The notes: generated by a model from the sequence alone, not told the origin. A stretch of DNA of 30,405 nucleotides from DATCKG01 sp036562385 (GCA_036562385.1 DATCKG010000020.1:1-30405), one strand, 5' to 3'; numbered from the stretch's first letter, positions 15,858-24,313 are shown. A program made the numbers and translations.

Positions 15858-15883
15858 GATTGCGTCTGAACGGCCTCTGCCTC

Positions 15884-16834
15884 TTAAAACGGCGTGTGGG
15901 AACCGATGTAGCAGGCGATGCCCCTCTCCATGAACATCTGCTGCATGGGTGACAGATGTTCAAGCGGCATGGAGTCGACATTCTTGTAGGCATACTCCAA
16001 GCCCAGCTGGGTGTACTTGGAATCGCCCATGCGGTGGAAGGGCAGGAGGTTGATCTCGCGAAGGCCGACGTCCTTCATGAAATCGGCCACGGCGGCCATG
16101 TTCTCCATGTCGTCGTTGAAGCCTGCGATCACCGGGATACGCAGCACCAGCCGTCCCCGCCACGAGGATGCCGCCAGGGCCCGGATGTTCTTCAGCGTAA
16201 GCTCATTGGAGACACCGGTTCCGGCCTTGTGCCTTACCGGATCCATGTGCTTCACGTCGATGAAGGCGAAGTTCACGTACTTCAAGGCGTTCAGGAAGTG
16301 CTCGGTGTCGACGCATGCGCTGGTCTCGATCGCCGTATGCACGAAGCCTTCCTGGCACCGCTTCAGGATCGCAACGATGAACTCCCGCTGGAGCAGAGGC
16401 TCGCCGCCCGTGAAGGTGACACCGCCACCGTCGCCCCAGTACTGCCGATCCCGGTCGATGATCCGGTAGAGCTCCGCGACGGTCATCTCCTTGCCCGCCA
16501 CCCCCAGTGCATTCCACAGACAGGCCTTCGCACAGTCGAAGGTCGTGCACGTGTCGCACCTGGTGCGGTCGATGGCCAGTTGGTTCTCCTTGTCGCCAGT
16601 GGTGGAGAGCGCCCCGTACGGACACCGCTTCACGCACTGCATGCACCCGTTGGCAACCTGCTTGCATCGGGCATTAAGAAACATCAGCCGTTTTCTCAGT
16701 TCCAGGCCCTCCGGGTTGGCGCACCAGGCGCACCGCAGGGGACAGCCGCTCAGGAAGACCAGCGTCCGGCACCCCGGTCCGTCATGCACGGAGTAGCCCT
16801 GAATGTCGAAAACTAACCCAGTTGGTTGTTTCAT
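15884..16834 (-). CDS. hpdA: 4-hydroxyphenylacetate decarboxylase activating enzyme (radical SAM)
   Basis: A 316-residue glycyl-radical-enzyme activase. It uses S-adenosylmethionine and a [4Fe-4S] cluster bound by CxxxCxxC (Cys31, Cys35, Cys38) to generate the glycyl radical on HpdB. A ferredoxin-like insert carries Cys57, 64, 67 and 71 and Cys93, 96, 101 and 105, enough for two additional [4Fe-4S] clusters, as in other activases of this class. VTFTGGEPLLQ is the SAM-binding GGE motif. The ATG at 16834 has GGGGGTGA upstream and lies 25 nt after the MFS gene stop, so it is the last gene of the operon. The neighbouring hpdB and hpdC identify its target. Confidence 0.93.
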   Translation of the reverse strand: MKQPTGLVFDIQGYSVHDGPGCRTLVFLSGCPLRCAWCANPEGLELRKRLMFLNARCKQVANGCMQCVKRCPYGALSTTGDKENQLAIDRTRCDTCTTFDCAKACLWNALGVAGKEMTVAELYRIIDRDRQYWGDGGGVTFTGGEPLLQREFIVAILKRCQEGFVHTAIETSACVDTEHFLNALKYVNFAFIDVKHMDPVRHKAGTGVSNELTLKNIRALAASSWRGRLVLRIPVIAGFNDDMENMAAVADFMKDVGLREINLLPFHRMGDSKYTQLGLEYAYKNVDSMPLEHLSPMQQMFMERGIACYIGSHTPF

Positions 16835-16858
16835 GGCATCACCCCCGTGTTCCTGCGC

Positions 16859-18166
16859 TTACGCCGTGGGTGCGACCTTCTGCACCGCCTCCTGAGTGCC
16901 TGCGGACCTCGGCAGGACCATGGCGAACAGGGCGGAAAGGCCGTAGGCGCAGAGGGCAAAGATCACAGAGTTGGTGTAGCTACCCGAGATGTCGTACAGG
17001 AAGCCGCCCATAAAGCTGCCAACAGCCGGTCCGATGCCCATGACGATCAGGGTGCCGAGGCCCCAGATCTTGCCCATGGACTTGTTGCCGTAAACGGAAC
17101 CCACATAGCCCGCCACACCGCCGGGCTCAATCGCCCAGTAGATCGCGAACAGGATGCAGGCGATGACCGCCATCGCCATGGAGCGGGCCGAACCGAAGAG
17201 GAACAGGCAGGCAATGATGCCCATGGCCGGTGCGAACACCAGCATGAGCTTGCGGGCCTTGATCTCGTCGCCGAGGCGGGAGACCACCCTGTCCGCCACG
17301 ATGCCCATCAGCGGCATGGTAAAGATGCCGGCGATGCCGATGGTGACATACAGGTTGGTGGCCGTGGCCGCGTCGTAGCCCGCGTTGATGATCCAGTAGC
17401 TCACGATCTGGGTCCAGATCAAGAACTCTGCGAGCATGGAGGTCAGGAACGCAACGATCGCGCCCCAGATGGCGAAGGTGGAGAAAGCTTCCTTGAGGGT
17501 CCACTCGCGCAGGTTGCGTGCCGCAGCGCCCGCGTCCCCTGCCTTGAGCCCGAACGGCTTGGCCCCGTAGTCGGCGGGGTTCTTGCGGGCGAGGATGCCG
17601 GCGACCACCAGCGCCACGAAGACCACGCCGGCGAGGTACACCATGGCCGCCCGCCAGTCCATGGTCTGAAGAACCCGCTTGACGACCTGGCTCAGCAAGA
17701 CCTGGGCAATCGGCGCGCCGGCAAACGCAATACCCCACATCGTGGCGTACCTTTGGCCGACGTACCACTTACGGACGGAGACTGTAGACGAGACCCAGAG
17801 CATGCCGGTGCCGACGCCGGCGAAGATCGAGTAGGTGGCAAGATAAGCGTAGTAGTCCTGAACCCGCGACGTCAGCAGGAAGCCCAGACTGCAGAACACC
17901 GCACCGGTCAGGTAGGCTGGCCGGGTTCCCCAGCGGTCGACAATCATGCCGCTGAAAAATGCCGTGATCGCATAGACGGTCATCATCAGCGAGTACCCGA
18001 GCGAGGTCTGCGCCGTGGTCCAGCCGGTGGACTCCCGCATGGGATTTAGGAGTACGGAGAACGTGGAACGGAAGCCAAACAGGCAGAAGAGAGCCAGGAA
18101 AGCCGCCGCGACGACGATGTAACCGGTGCGCCGAATTTGCTGTTCAGAAAGGCTCTGAATCTGCAT
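16859..18166 (-). CDS. MFS transporter, oxalate/formate-antiporter-like
   Basis: A 435-residue major facilitator with 12 predicted helices. The motif-A-like loop after helix 2 reads GMIVDRWGTRPAY, and a second DR appears in the C-terminal half (GIVADRVVSRLGDE). Similarity in layout is to the OFA/monocarboxylate group. Lying between hpdC and hpdA, it most likely imports 4-hydroxyphenylacetate or related aryl acetates, or exchanges them; substrate is inference. The ATG at 18166 is chosen over the upstream frame because GGAGGAGG lies about 9 nt before it, and the extra N-terminal residues are only Arg-rich. A strong hairpin separates it from hpdC. Confidence 0.88.
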   Translation of the reverse strand: MQIQSLSEQQIRRTGYIVVAAAFLALFCLFGFRSTFSVLLNPMRESTGWTTAQTSLGYSLMMTVYAITAFFSGMIVDRWGTRPAYLTGAVFCSLGFLLTSRVQDYYAYLATYSIFAGVGTGMLWVSSTVSVRKWYVGQRYATMWGIAFAGAPIAQVLLSQVVKRVLQTMDWRAAMVYLAGVVFVALVVAGILARKNPADYGAKPFGLKAGDAGAAARNLREWTLKEAFSTFAIWGAIVAFLTSMLAEFLIWTQIVSYWIINAGYDAATATNLYVTIGIAGIFTMPLMGIVADRVVSRLGDEIKARKLMLVFAPAMGIIACLFLFGSARSMAMAVIACILFAIYWAIEPGGVAGYVGSVYGNKSMGKIWGLGTLIVMGIGPAVGSFMGGFLYDISGSYTNSVIFALCAYGLSALFAMVLPRSAGTQEAVQKVAPTA

Positions 18167-18210
18167 AGCTCGCGTCCTCCTCCGGTGAGCGCGCTTGCGC
18201 CTCAGCATAA

Positions 18211-18252
18211 GAGCCCCGCCGGGCCCGCCGTAAAGCGGCCCCGGCGGGGCTC
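18211..18252 (-). terminator. Intercistronic hairpin between hpdC and the MFS gene
   Basis: GAGCCCCGCCGGG and CCCGGCGGGGCTC form a perfect 13-bp stem with further pairing inside (GCCGC/GCGG around TTTA). On the minus strand it begins 8 nt after the hpdC stop and ends in TTATGC, a short T-run. Probably a partial terminator or an RNA-stabilising element that lowers downstream MFS/hpdA expression. Confidence 0.65.
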
Positions 18253-18260
18253 AGCTACCC

Positions 18261-18518
18261 CTACTTGCGCTTGTACCAGGTGCAGGTGACCGCTATCAGC
18301 TCCGGATAGGTCCAGTGCTCCGTCTTCTCTGCACGGCAGAACCCGATATGCTCTTCGTCACTGTCGGCATAGGAGGCGCAGTTCTTGCACTTGGGCAGTG
18401 CCACGAAGTTCGGGCAGACGTCGGTATCGATCATGACCAGCGCCCCGGTGCGGCGGCAGATCCCCTTGCTCACATCAACGGTGACGAAGTTGCGGCAGTC
18501 GTTGTGCTTCAGCGCCAC
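18261..18518 (-). CDS. hpdC: 4-hydroxyphenylacetate decarboxylase small Fe-S subunit
   Basis: An 85-residue protein, the usual size of HpdC, which forms a heterodimer unit with HpdB and binds two [4Fe-4S] clusters. Eight expected ligands are present: His5, Cys8, Cys21 and Cys35 for one cluster, Cys44, Cys47, Cys61 and Cys79 for the other, the order known from the clostridial enzyme (one His, seven Cys). This subunit is found with hydroxyphenylacetate decarboxylases and not with indoleacetate decarboxylase. GTG 18518 is favoured because AAAGGG lies 10 nt upstream; the alternative GTG 18527 (GTGA overlap with the hpdB stop) has only 1 nt between ribosome site and start. It lies immediately after hpdB. 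Confidence 0.93.
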   Translation of the reverse strand: MALKHNDCRNFVTVDVSKGICRRTGALVMIDTDVCPNFVALPKCKNCASYADSDEEHIGFCRAEKTEHWTYPELIAVTCTWYKRK

Positions 18519-18523
18519 ACTTA

Positions 18524-21241
18524 TCACACCCTTTCGTACTCAGTGCGGGCGATGACCTCGTCCTGAATGGCCTTACCGATCTCGACCCAGTACTGCGTGA
18601 AGCCGGCGACGCGGACCATGAGGTCACGGTACTCATCGGGCTTCTGCTGGGCTTCGCGGAGGACCCGGGAGTCGACGATGTTGTACTGGATGTGGAAGCC
18701 GCCCTTGCGCATGTAGGCACGGGTCAGGTCAAGCAGCTTCCGGGCGCCCTCCAGGCCCTTGACGGCCGACGGGTGCACCTTCATGTTCAGCTGCGAGTTC
18801 TGGGAGTTGGAGTGATCCCAGACCGTCGCCGAGTTGAACACGGCATACGGGCCGTTGACGTCGGTGCCCGGGTACGGCGACATCGAGGCGTCCGCGTATG
18901 TCGTGCCGGCCAGACGGCCGTCGGGCGTCGCCAGGGTAGCCGCGCCCTGCGGAGCGTGGGTCGAAACCGAGATCTGGCAGATGTACAGCGGCTTGCCGTA
19001 CAGCGACAGATACCGCCGCGGCACCTCGCAGACGTACTCCTCGTACGCCGCCAGGATGGAGTCGACGTACGGATCGTCGTTGCCCATCTTGGGCGCCATC
19101 AGGCAGTCGCCGTGGATATCGTCGTAGACCTGGCCGCCCTCCCGCTTCTCCTGCTGCAGCAGCGAGTAGGAGCCGACTTCCTCGGCGGTCTTGAAGCCGA
19201 AGTTGTTCAGGATGGCGTCCTTCATCTGCTCCAGTGTGTACTTCTTCTCGTCGAAGACCAACTTCTTGAGCGCCGCCAGCGAGTTGATGAAGTTGACGGT
19301 GCCGCAGGTCTCCACGTTGAAGGTGGCGTTGTAGCGATACCCGCCGTTGCCGATATGACGGCCGCGCTCCAGGCAGTCGGGCTTCAGGATGGAGTGCCAG
19401 ACCGCCATGTTGTTCTTGCGCCAGATGTCATGCTGGATGTTGTTGCACTTGTTGAGGACGTCGATGGCCTGCTCGAAGTAGTCCTTCCAGATTTCGACCA
19501 GCGTCTCGTAGCTGTCGATCTCCCGGTTGTGCGGCTTGAAGACCTGAATGCCGGTGCGCATGTCCTTGCCGTTGAACAGCACGCACTCCAGGATCTTCGG
19601 CACAGCCAGGAAGTGCACGCCGACCGACGTGGGCTGGCCAGAACCGCCCGGAATCCAGTAGGTCTTGCCCCGCAGGGTCAGGGGCATCCAGGAACCAGGC
19701 GAGGTCTCGAGGCAGCCGCCGATCGCCCAGGCACGGGCCTCTTCCACGGTCATGCCCTCAGCTTCGTACTGCTTCAGGATGAAGTCCATCCCGACCCGGT
19801 TGTTCATCCACGCCGGGTAACCCGTACCGGTCTTCACGCACTCGATGGCCTTCAGGAGGAACTCCTCAGGCAGCTTCTCGTCGTAGAGGACCGACAGCGT
19901 GGGCTGCGGGCAGGCGCAGGTAATACCCGCTTCGAGGATCAGCATCTCCAGCCGGTTTGCCGCAGACTTGCCGTCCTTCGTCAGACCGCCCAGCGACACG
20001 TTGTTGAACGTGTTGCCCGAAAGCACGCCGCCGACGACGCCCGCGGAGGCAAAGACGTCGATACAGGTGAACTTCACGCGATGGCACTCCAGCAGCTCCA
20101 GAACCTCTTCCTCGGTGATGCGTCCGGCCTCGATGTCCTGCTCGAAGTACGGGTAGAGCACCTGGCCGATGCGGCCCGGGGAGAGGCCCGAAATGGCGTC
20201 CTCGTTCAGCACGCCGATGTGGATGGTGTACTGCATCTGAAGGGCCTGCCGGAAGGTCTCAGGCGGCTTGTGGGCGATGTGCTCCAGGACCTCGGCGATC
20301 TCCTCGTATTCCTTCCTCTGCACGGGATCGTCCGTGACCTCGACCAGCCGCCGGGCCTCCTTGGCATAGTTCAGAACCCAGGTCTGAATGCCTTCGAGGA
20401 CCAGTTTGGCCGCCTCGTAGAAGTAGAGCCGGTCCATGCCGCTGACAAGGTCGCCGCCGGATTCGCCGGCCACCTCGGCCTTCTTCTCCTCACACATCTG
20501 GATGAGGCCGTCCAGGCCGTACTGCAGCGGATAGTAGTAGTTGGTCACCTCACGGCCCTGGGGCAGCGTGAAGCCCGACTCGAACATGCAGATGACGGAG
20601 CGCATCAACGCCTTCTTGAACTCGTACTCCGGCACCATGGCCTCGTACTTGGCGGCCTCGTCCTCAACGGACTTGCCGACCCACCAGCGGGCGGTCTTCA
20701 GCAGTGCCGGAACCTCTTCCTTGCGGATACCGAACTTGCCGGCCAGCGAGACGACGTTGCCGAAGGACTTGACGACGTTGCCGCCGCCCTGGCCCCACTT
20801 GACCAGTTCGTCGGCCGAGGTGGAGCCTCGCTCCTGGGCGTCCTTGTACAGCTCGTCCTCCCTTGCCATGTAGTAGCCCTCAGAGAGCCACGGCATCGGG
20901 AAGGAGCCCCGGTAGTAATGGGTCTTGCCCATCACAAGCTTCTCGCCCGGGAAGATCATCGGGGTCAGGTGGGAGAACGCGGCCTTCAGGGCTTTCGCCC
21001 GCCGGATCACTGGGACGTCATGGATGTTGTCGGCGTACGTCCGGGTATACCAGTAGGGGAACTCCATGTTGGCACTGGACAGGGTCTGATAGTACAGGTT
21101 GCGGAGCATCTTGGCACGCGGAGTGGGCTCCTTCTTGACTTCGCGGTCCACCATGTCCGCCGGCGGTTCGCCGCCGTACCGCTGCTCGAGGGATATGCCC
21201 TTCTCCTTTAGGATCTCGGCCAGCGTCACGGTCTTGCCCAT
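18524..21241 (-). CDS. hpdB: 4-hydroxyphenylacetate decarboxylase, glycyl radical subunit
   Basis: A 905-residue glycyl radical enzyme that decarboxylates 4-hydroxyphenylacetate to p-cresol without oxygen. The thiyl site is GGCLETSPG (Cys510, Glu512) and the glycyl site is RVAGFTQYW (Gly880). His543 and Glu644 lie at +33 and +134 from the Cys, and Ser351 at -159. These spacings equal those I recall for the Clostridium scatologenes enzyme (Ser344, Cys503, Glu505, His536, Glu637, Gly873), where Glu637 contacts the substrate hydroxyl. That favours the hydroxyphenyl over the indole or phenyl substrate. ATG 21241 follows AGGTG closely. First gene of hpdB-hpdC-MFS-hpdA; divergent from the sensor operon. 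Substrate remains inferred until tested. Confidence 0.93.
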   Translation of the reverse strand: MGKTVTLAEILKEKGISLEQRYGGEPPADMVDREVKKEPTPRAKMLRNLYYQTLSSANMEFPYWYTRTYADNIHDVPVIRRAKALKAAFSHLTPMIFPGEKLVMGKTHYYRGSFPMPWLSEGYYMAREDELYKDAQERGSTSADELVKWGQGGGNVVKSFGNVVSLAGKFGIRKEEVPALLKTARWWVGKSVEDEAAKYEAMVPEYEFKKALMRSVICMFESGFTLPQGREVTNYYYPLQYGLDGLIQMCEEKKAEVAGESGGDLVSGMDRLYFYEAAKLVLEGIQTWVLNYAKEARRLVEVTDDPVQRKEYEEIAEVLEHIAHKPPETFRQALQMQYTIHIGVLNEDAISGLSPGRIGQVLYPYFEQDIEAGRITEEEVLELLECHRVKFTCIDVFASAGVVGGVLSGNTFNNVSLGGLTKDGKSAANRLEMLILEAGITCACPQPTLSVLYDEKLPEEFLLKAIECVKTGTGYPAWMNNRVGMDFILKQYEAEGMTVEEARAWAIGGCLETSPGSWMPLTLRGKTYWIPGGSGQPTSVGVHFLAVPKILECVLFNGKDMRTGIQVFKPHNREIDSYETLVEIWKDYFEQAIDVLNKCNNIQHDIWRKNNMAVWHSILKPDCLERGRHIGNGGYRYNATFNVETCGTVNFINSLAALKKLVFDEKKYTLEQMKDAILNNFGFKTAEEVGSYSLLQQEKREGGQVYDDIHGDCLMAPKMGNDDPYVDSILAAYEEYVCEVPRRYLSLYGKPLYICQISVSTHAPQGAATLATPDGRLAGTTYADASMSPYPGTDVNGPYAVFNSATVWDHSNSQNSQLNMKVHPSAVKGLEGARKLLDLTRAYMRKGGFHIQYNIVDSRVLREAQQKPDEYRDLMVRVAGFTQYWVEIGKAIQDEVIARTEYERV

Positions 21242-21554
21242 AGAGCACCTATTCCCCCTTCAAACCTGGTTTTTTGCCGTGGGCTGAGTCTCCCAGGCAC
21301 TTCGAACGTACCAATATGAATCCCCCCGCCACATCGGCAGGGGGGATTACGACTAGTCTGATCTTTCCGGGACGGGATCGGAAAAAGGTCGCATCCTCAT
21401 CAGAAAGGACTAGTCCCCGGGGCTGGACTAGATCTCGTGTCTGGTTTTGGTGTATCGGCCGATCACTACCGGGCTTTACATTTACTGATGTTCTAGGACC
21501 TCATCACGCCCAAGCGGGTCTGTGTTATAGTTTTCTTAAAGGGAGGGACAGCCT
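21242..21554. promoter_or_regulatory. Divergent control region between hpdB and the PocR-LuxR gene
   Basis: A 313-nt gene-free stretch. It contains a strong hairpin (21319-21348: AATCCCCCCGCC, 5-nt loop, GGCAGGGGGGATT), two copies of the palindrome GACTAGTC (21351-21358 and 21408-21415; the second extends to GGACTAGTCC) and a half copy GGACTAG (21425-21431). These are candidate binding sites for the adjacent LuxR-type regulator. For hpdB only a poor -10-like CATATT near 21316 is seen, consistent with an activator-dependent promoter; that is inference. Confidence 0.55.
21523..21531 (+). promoter_or_regulatory. Extended -10 promoter for the PocR-LuxR operon
   Basis: TGTTATAGT reads as an extended -10 (TG-n-TATAGT) 23 nt before ATG 21555. 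No clear -35 is visible, which extended -10 promoters tolerate. The ribosome site AAAGGGAGGG (21538-21547) lies just downstream. Confidence 0.45.
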
Positions 21555-22232
21555 ATGGTACTGGAACAACACGTCCGCTGGCTGACCTTGCTTCAGCGAG
21601 TCCAGGATCAGTTGTCGCGACACCTCGGTTTCTCCCTCGTAGTGCTGGACGCCGAGTGCAACGAAGTCACTGTCCCCTCCGGGCTTCCGCCCATCTGCAA
21701 CACGGTGAACCCCGACCGCTCCAACCGCTGCTGGAGCCTGCGGCGCGAAGCCATTACCCGCATTCAGGGGAGCCGACAGGCCGTGAACCTCCCGTGTCCC
21801 AAAGGGCGCTGCTGCTTCGTCAGCCCCGCGGGCGTGGACGACGACGACTATGAAACCCCGGTCCAGTACGTCGTGGCTGGCAGCGGGCTCCCCCAGGCGA
21901 CAGAGAGCATGCGCCTGATTCAGGACATCTTCCGGGTGGTGCGACCGCCGATCGCGCCGGCACCGGCGGCCCGGCCGGCAGCCTCACAGCCGGCGCCGGT
22001 GGTAAAAGGCGCCTACGGCACGCTCACCAAACGCGAGATGGAGATTCTCGCCCTCATCGGCGCCGGGCTCTCCAACCGGGAAATCGCCAAGCAACTTTAC
22101 GTGTCGCAGTCCACTGTGAAGACCCACATTACTCATCTGCTCCTGAAACTCGGGCTGAACAACCGCACCGAAGCTGCCCTGTATGCCGCGAGAGAATCCA
22201 TCTCCTCAGCGATCCATCGCGACCGCCCATAA
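21555..22232 (+). CDS. PocR-like sensory domain / LuxR-type transcriptional regulator
   Basis: A 225-residue regulator. The N-terminal 125 residues resemble PocR-type ligand domains: QDQLSRHLGFSLVVLDAECNEVTVPSGLPPIC, then NRCWSLRREA, LPCPKGRCCFVSPAG and a GSG-containing strand. Five Cys (about 55, 65 and a cluster at 87-94) could bind metal or a small organic ligand. A Pro/Ala linker leads to a GerE/LuxR helix-turn-helix (about 155-215: LTKREMEILALIGAGLSNREIAKQL). There is no receiver domain, so it probably senses a ligand directly. It is divergent from hpdB, the natural target; the hydroxyphenylacetate/p-cresol signal is a guess. ATG 21555 has AAAGGGAGGG upstream. The kinase gene follows after 29 nt. 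Confidence 0.85.
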   Translation: MVLEQHVRWLTLLQRVQDQLSRHLGFSLVVLDAECNEVTVPSGLPPICNTVNPDRSNRCWSLRREAITRIQGSRQAVNLPCPKGRCCFVSPAGVDDDDYETPVQYVVAGSGLPQATESMRLIQDIFRVVRPPIAPAPAARPAASQPAPVVKGAYGTLTKREMEILALIGAGLSNREIAKQLYVSQSTVKTHITHLLLKLGLNNRTEAALYAARESISSAIHRDRP

Positions 22233-22261
22233 CCAGCGCGCCCTAAGGGAAGGCAAGCCAC

Positions 22262-24313
22262 ATGCGTGAAAAACTGCCATCCATCCAGCGCAGACTCCTG
22301 TCCGCTATCGCCTTGGTCCTGCTGACCCTCTCGCTCCTGCTCACGGCCACCTCCGGGCTCATCAGCAGCCGGCTCTCCCAGTTCAACCTCGTGGACCGCA
22401 TGCAGGTGGCCATCCAGGTGGCATGGGATGCCTACAACGAGGGGCCGAACCGGCTGGCGGCTGCCATGGAATCGCTCGCCCGTCTGGAACCGGCCCTGGA
22501 CCTGCTGAGCGCTCAGGAGACGGCGGCCCCCCTCCTGCGCACGCTGCCCGACGCCGACTTTGCCCTGATGGCCGGTGCGGACGGCCTGGCCCTCGTGCAC
22601 ACCGCAGATGAGCAGGTATGGCGGCCGGCTCCGTTCCCCCACATCGCGACCGCGGCGCTGCGCACGGGTGTTGTTCAGCACAGCACCGAGCTGGTCGACG
22701 CCGACTTTGTGAGCGCGCACATGCCGGACGCGCTGGACCGACTCTACCTTCCACAGGGCTGCACGCCGGATGACAAGAATTGCAGCAGCCCCGGGCTGGT
22801 CCAGGTGGTCGCGGTCCCCGTACACCGGGATGAAGGCGACCTGGTCATGATGGCCGGAATCCTGCTCAACAATACCGATCACGTTCCCCGCGCGGTTTCG
22901 GAGCGCATTCCCGACGCGTTCCTCTCCGTCGCCGCCGGGGGTATTCGTGTTTCCACCAACATCTCCACCAAGCAGCTGGGCCGGATTACAACCGGCGGGC
23001 TGCAGAGCCTGCAGTTGCGGAGCACCGTGGAACGCCGGGAACGCTATTACGGAAAGGTTCCGGTGGGTCCGGAAGAGCATTACGTCGCCGCCGACCCCAT
23101 CTTCAACGCGGCCGGCGAGGTGATCGGCGCGCTCAGCATCGGGCTTCCCCCCAGCAGCTTCGCCGAATACACCCGCAGCACACCGCTGTTCATGCTTCTC
23201 TTCGGGATCATCGCGGTGCTCGTCTGCCTCCCGATCGCCCTCGCACTGGCGCGCCGGCTCGCACGGCCGATCATCGGTCTGGAGCGTGACGTGTCGCGCC
23301 TCACCTCGGCCGCCCGTTCCCACGACCTGGCGCACGCCACCCAGCTGCTCGATCCGCACCCTGTCCTGTACAGCCGGGAGGTACAGAGCCTGCACACCGC
23401 GTTCCGCACGCTGGCTGAGGCCCTGGTCGACCAGACCCGGAAGACCGAGACCTACCTGCGCCAGCTAGAGGAGGACCGGGCGGAGCTGCAGGCGATCACC
23501 CACGAGTTGCAGGAAACCAAGGAAGCCCTGGAAAACCAGGTCGACCAGCGCACCGAAGAGTTGAGGCAAGTGGTGGCCCAGCTGCGGGAGGCCAACAAGC
23601 TCAAGAACAACTTCCTGGCTACAATCAGCCACGAGTTGCGCACGCCCCTCAACTCCATCATTGGCTTCTCCGAAATGCTGATCGACGAACTGGCCGGACC
23701 CGTTAGTGCGCGGCAGCGGGAGTACCTGGAGCACATTCTCTCGTCCGGCCGCCACCTGCTCGAGCTCATCAGCGACCTGCTTCAGCTCTCGCGCATCGAG
23801 CAGGGCCGCCTGAGACTGGAGTTCCAGGAGGTCGCGCTGCCAGCGCTCATCGAGTCCACGCGGCAGCGGCTGCTTCCCCAGGTCACGGCTGCGGGACTGA
23901 CCCTGGAAGTGAGCTGTGATGAGAGCGTGCCGCCGATTCAGGCCGATCCGACCCGTGTGAAGGAGATCCTGGACAACCTCCTCTCCAACGCCATCAAGTT
24001 CACGCCACCGGGGGGTACCATCTGGATCCGGCTGAGGCGCGCCGAGGACATGGCCCTGATTGAGGTGGAAGATACGGGAATCGGCATGGGCCCCGAAGAA
24101 CAGGCGATCGTCTTTGACGAGTTCGTGCAGGCAGAGTCAGGTTACAAGCGCCGGCACGAGGGCGTAGGGCTCGGTCTGCCGCTCTCCAAGAAGCTGGCCG
24201 AGATGCACGGCGGAAGGATCGTGCTGACCAGCCAGCTGGGCGTCGGAACGCTGGTACAGGTCTACCTTCCGCTGCAGAGAGGAAGTGACCAGTCGTGCCC
24301 GCCCGCATCCTGA
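22262..24313 (+). CDS. Sensor histidine kinase with extracytoplasmic Cache-like domain
   Basis: A 683-residue hybrid-free histidine kinase. TM1 (about 13-35), an extracytoplasmic sensor region of 270 residues (Cache-like layout, ending YVAADPIFNAAGEVIGALSIGLP), TM2 (about 309-332), HAMP-type linker, coiled coil (390-440), HisKA with FLATISHELRTPLNSIIGF (phospho-acceptor His457) and HATPase with N box DNLLSNAIKF, G1 DTGIGM and G2 GVGLGLPLSKKL. All catalytic boxes are intact. The external region could detect an aryl acetate, since the operon faces hpdB (inference). AAGGGAAGG precedes ATG 22262. Its end overlaps the response regulator by 19 nt, so the pair is coupled. Confidence 0.93.
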   Translation: MREKLPSIQRRLLSAIALVLLTLSLLLTATSGLISSRLSQFNLVDRMQVAIQVAWDAYNEGPNRLAAAMESLARLEPALDLLSAQETAAPLLRTLPDADFALMAGADGLALVHTADEQVWRPAPFPHIATAALRTGVVQHSTELVDADFVSAHMPDALDRLYLPQGCTPDDKNCSSPGLVQVVAVPVHRDEGDLVMMAGILLNNTDHVPRAVSERIPDAFLSVAAGGIRVSTNISTKQLGRITTGGLQSLQLRSTVERRERYYGKVPVGPEEHYVAADPIFNAAGEVIGALSIGLPPSSFAEYTRSTPLFMLLFGIIAVLVCLPIALALARRLARPIIGLERDVSRLTSAARSHDLAHATQLLDPHPVLYSREVQSLHTAFRTLAEALVDQTRKTETYLRQLEEDRAELQAITHELQETKEALENQVDQRTEELRQVVAQLREANKLKNNFLATISHELRTPLNSIIGFSEMLIDELAGPVSARQREYLEHILSSGRHLLELISDLLQLSRIEQGRLRLEFQEVALPALIESTRQRLLPQVTAAGLTLEVSCDESVPPIQADPTRVKEILDNLLSNAIKFTPPGGTIWIRLRRAEDMALIEVEDTGIGMGPEEQAIVFDEFVQAESGYKRRHEGVGLGLPLSKKLAEMHGGRIVLTSQLGVGTLVQVYLPLQRGSDQSCPPAS

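Larger units (their letters stand above)
15561..15883. other. Intergenic stretch between hpdA and the lipoprotein gene
   Basis: A 323-nt stretch without a supported gene. It holds the promoter at 15689-15717, the hairpin at 15819-15857 and the lipoprotein leader. Between 15720 and 15818 I see nothing definite. Confidence 0.6.

Noticed and set aside
16826..18049. 407-codon plus-strand open frame opposite the MFS gene
   Set aside because: Antisense shadow of the transporter; His/Asp/Gly-rich translation with no membrane segment or family pattern.
18692..21211. 839-codon plus-strand open frame opposite hpdB
   Set aside because: It is the complement of a clearly functional glycyl radical enzyme; GC-rich third positions keep the antisense frame open. 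No ribosome site or recognisable domain.
18524..21241. Pyruvate formate-lyase, choline trimethylamine-lyase or indoleacetate decarboxylase as the identity of the radical enzyme
   Set aside because: PFL has two adjacent Cys at the active site, and the choline enzyme has other neighbours. The HpdC-type Fe-S subunit and the Glu at +134 point to the hydroxyphenylacetate enzyme.
22133..23395. 420-codon minus-strand open frame opposite the histidine kinase
   Set aside because: Antisense shadow; the plus-strand kinase has complete catalytic boxes.
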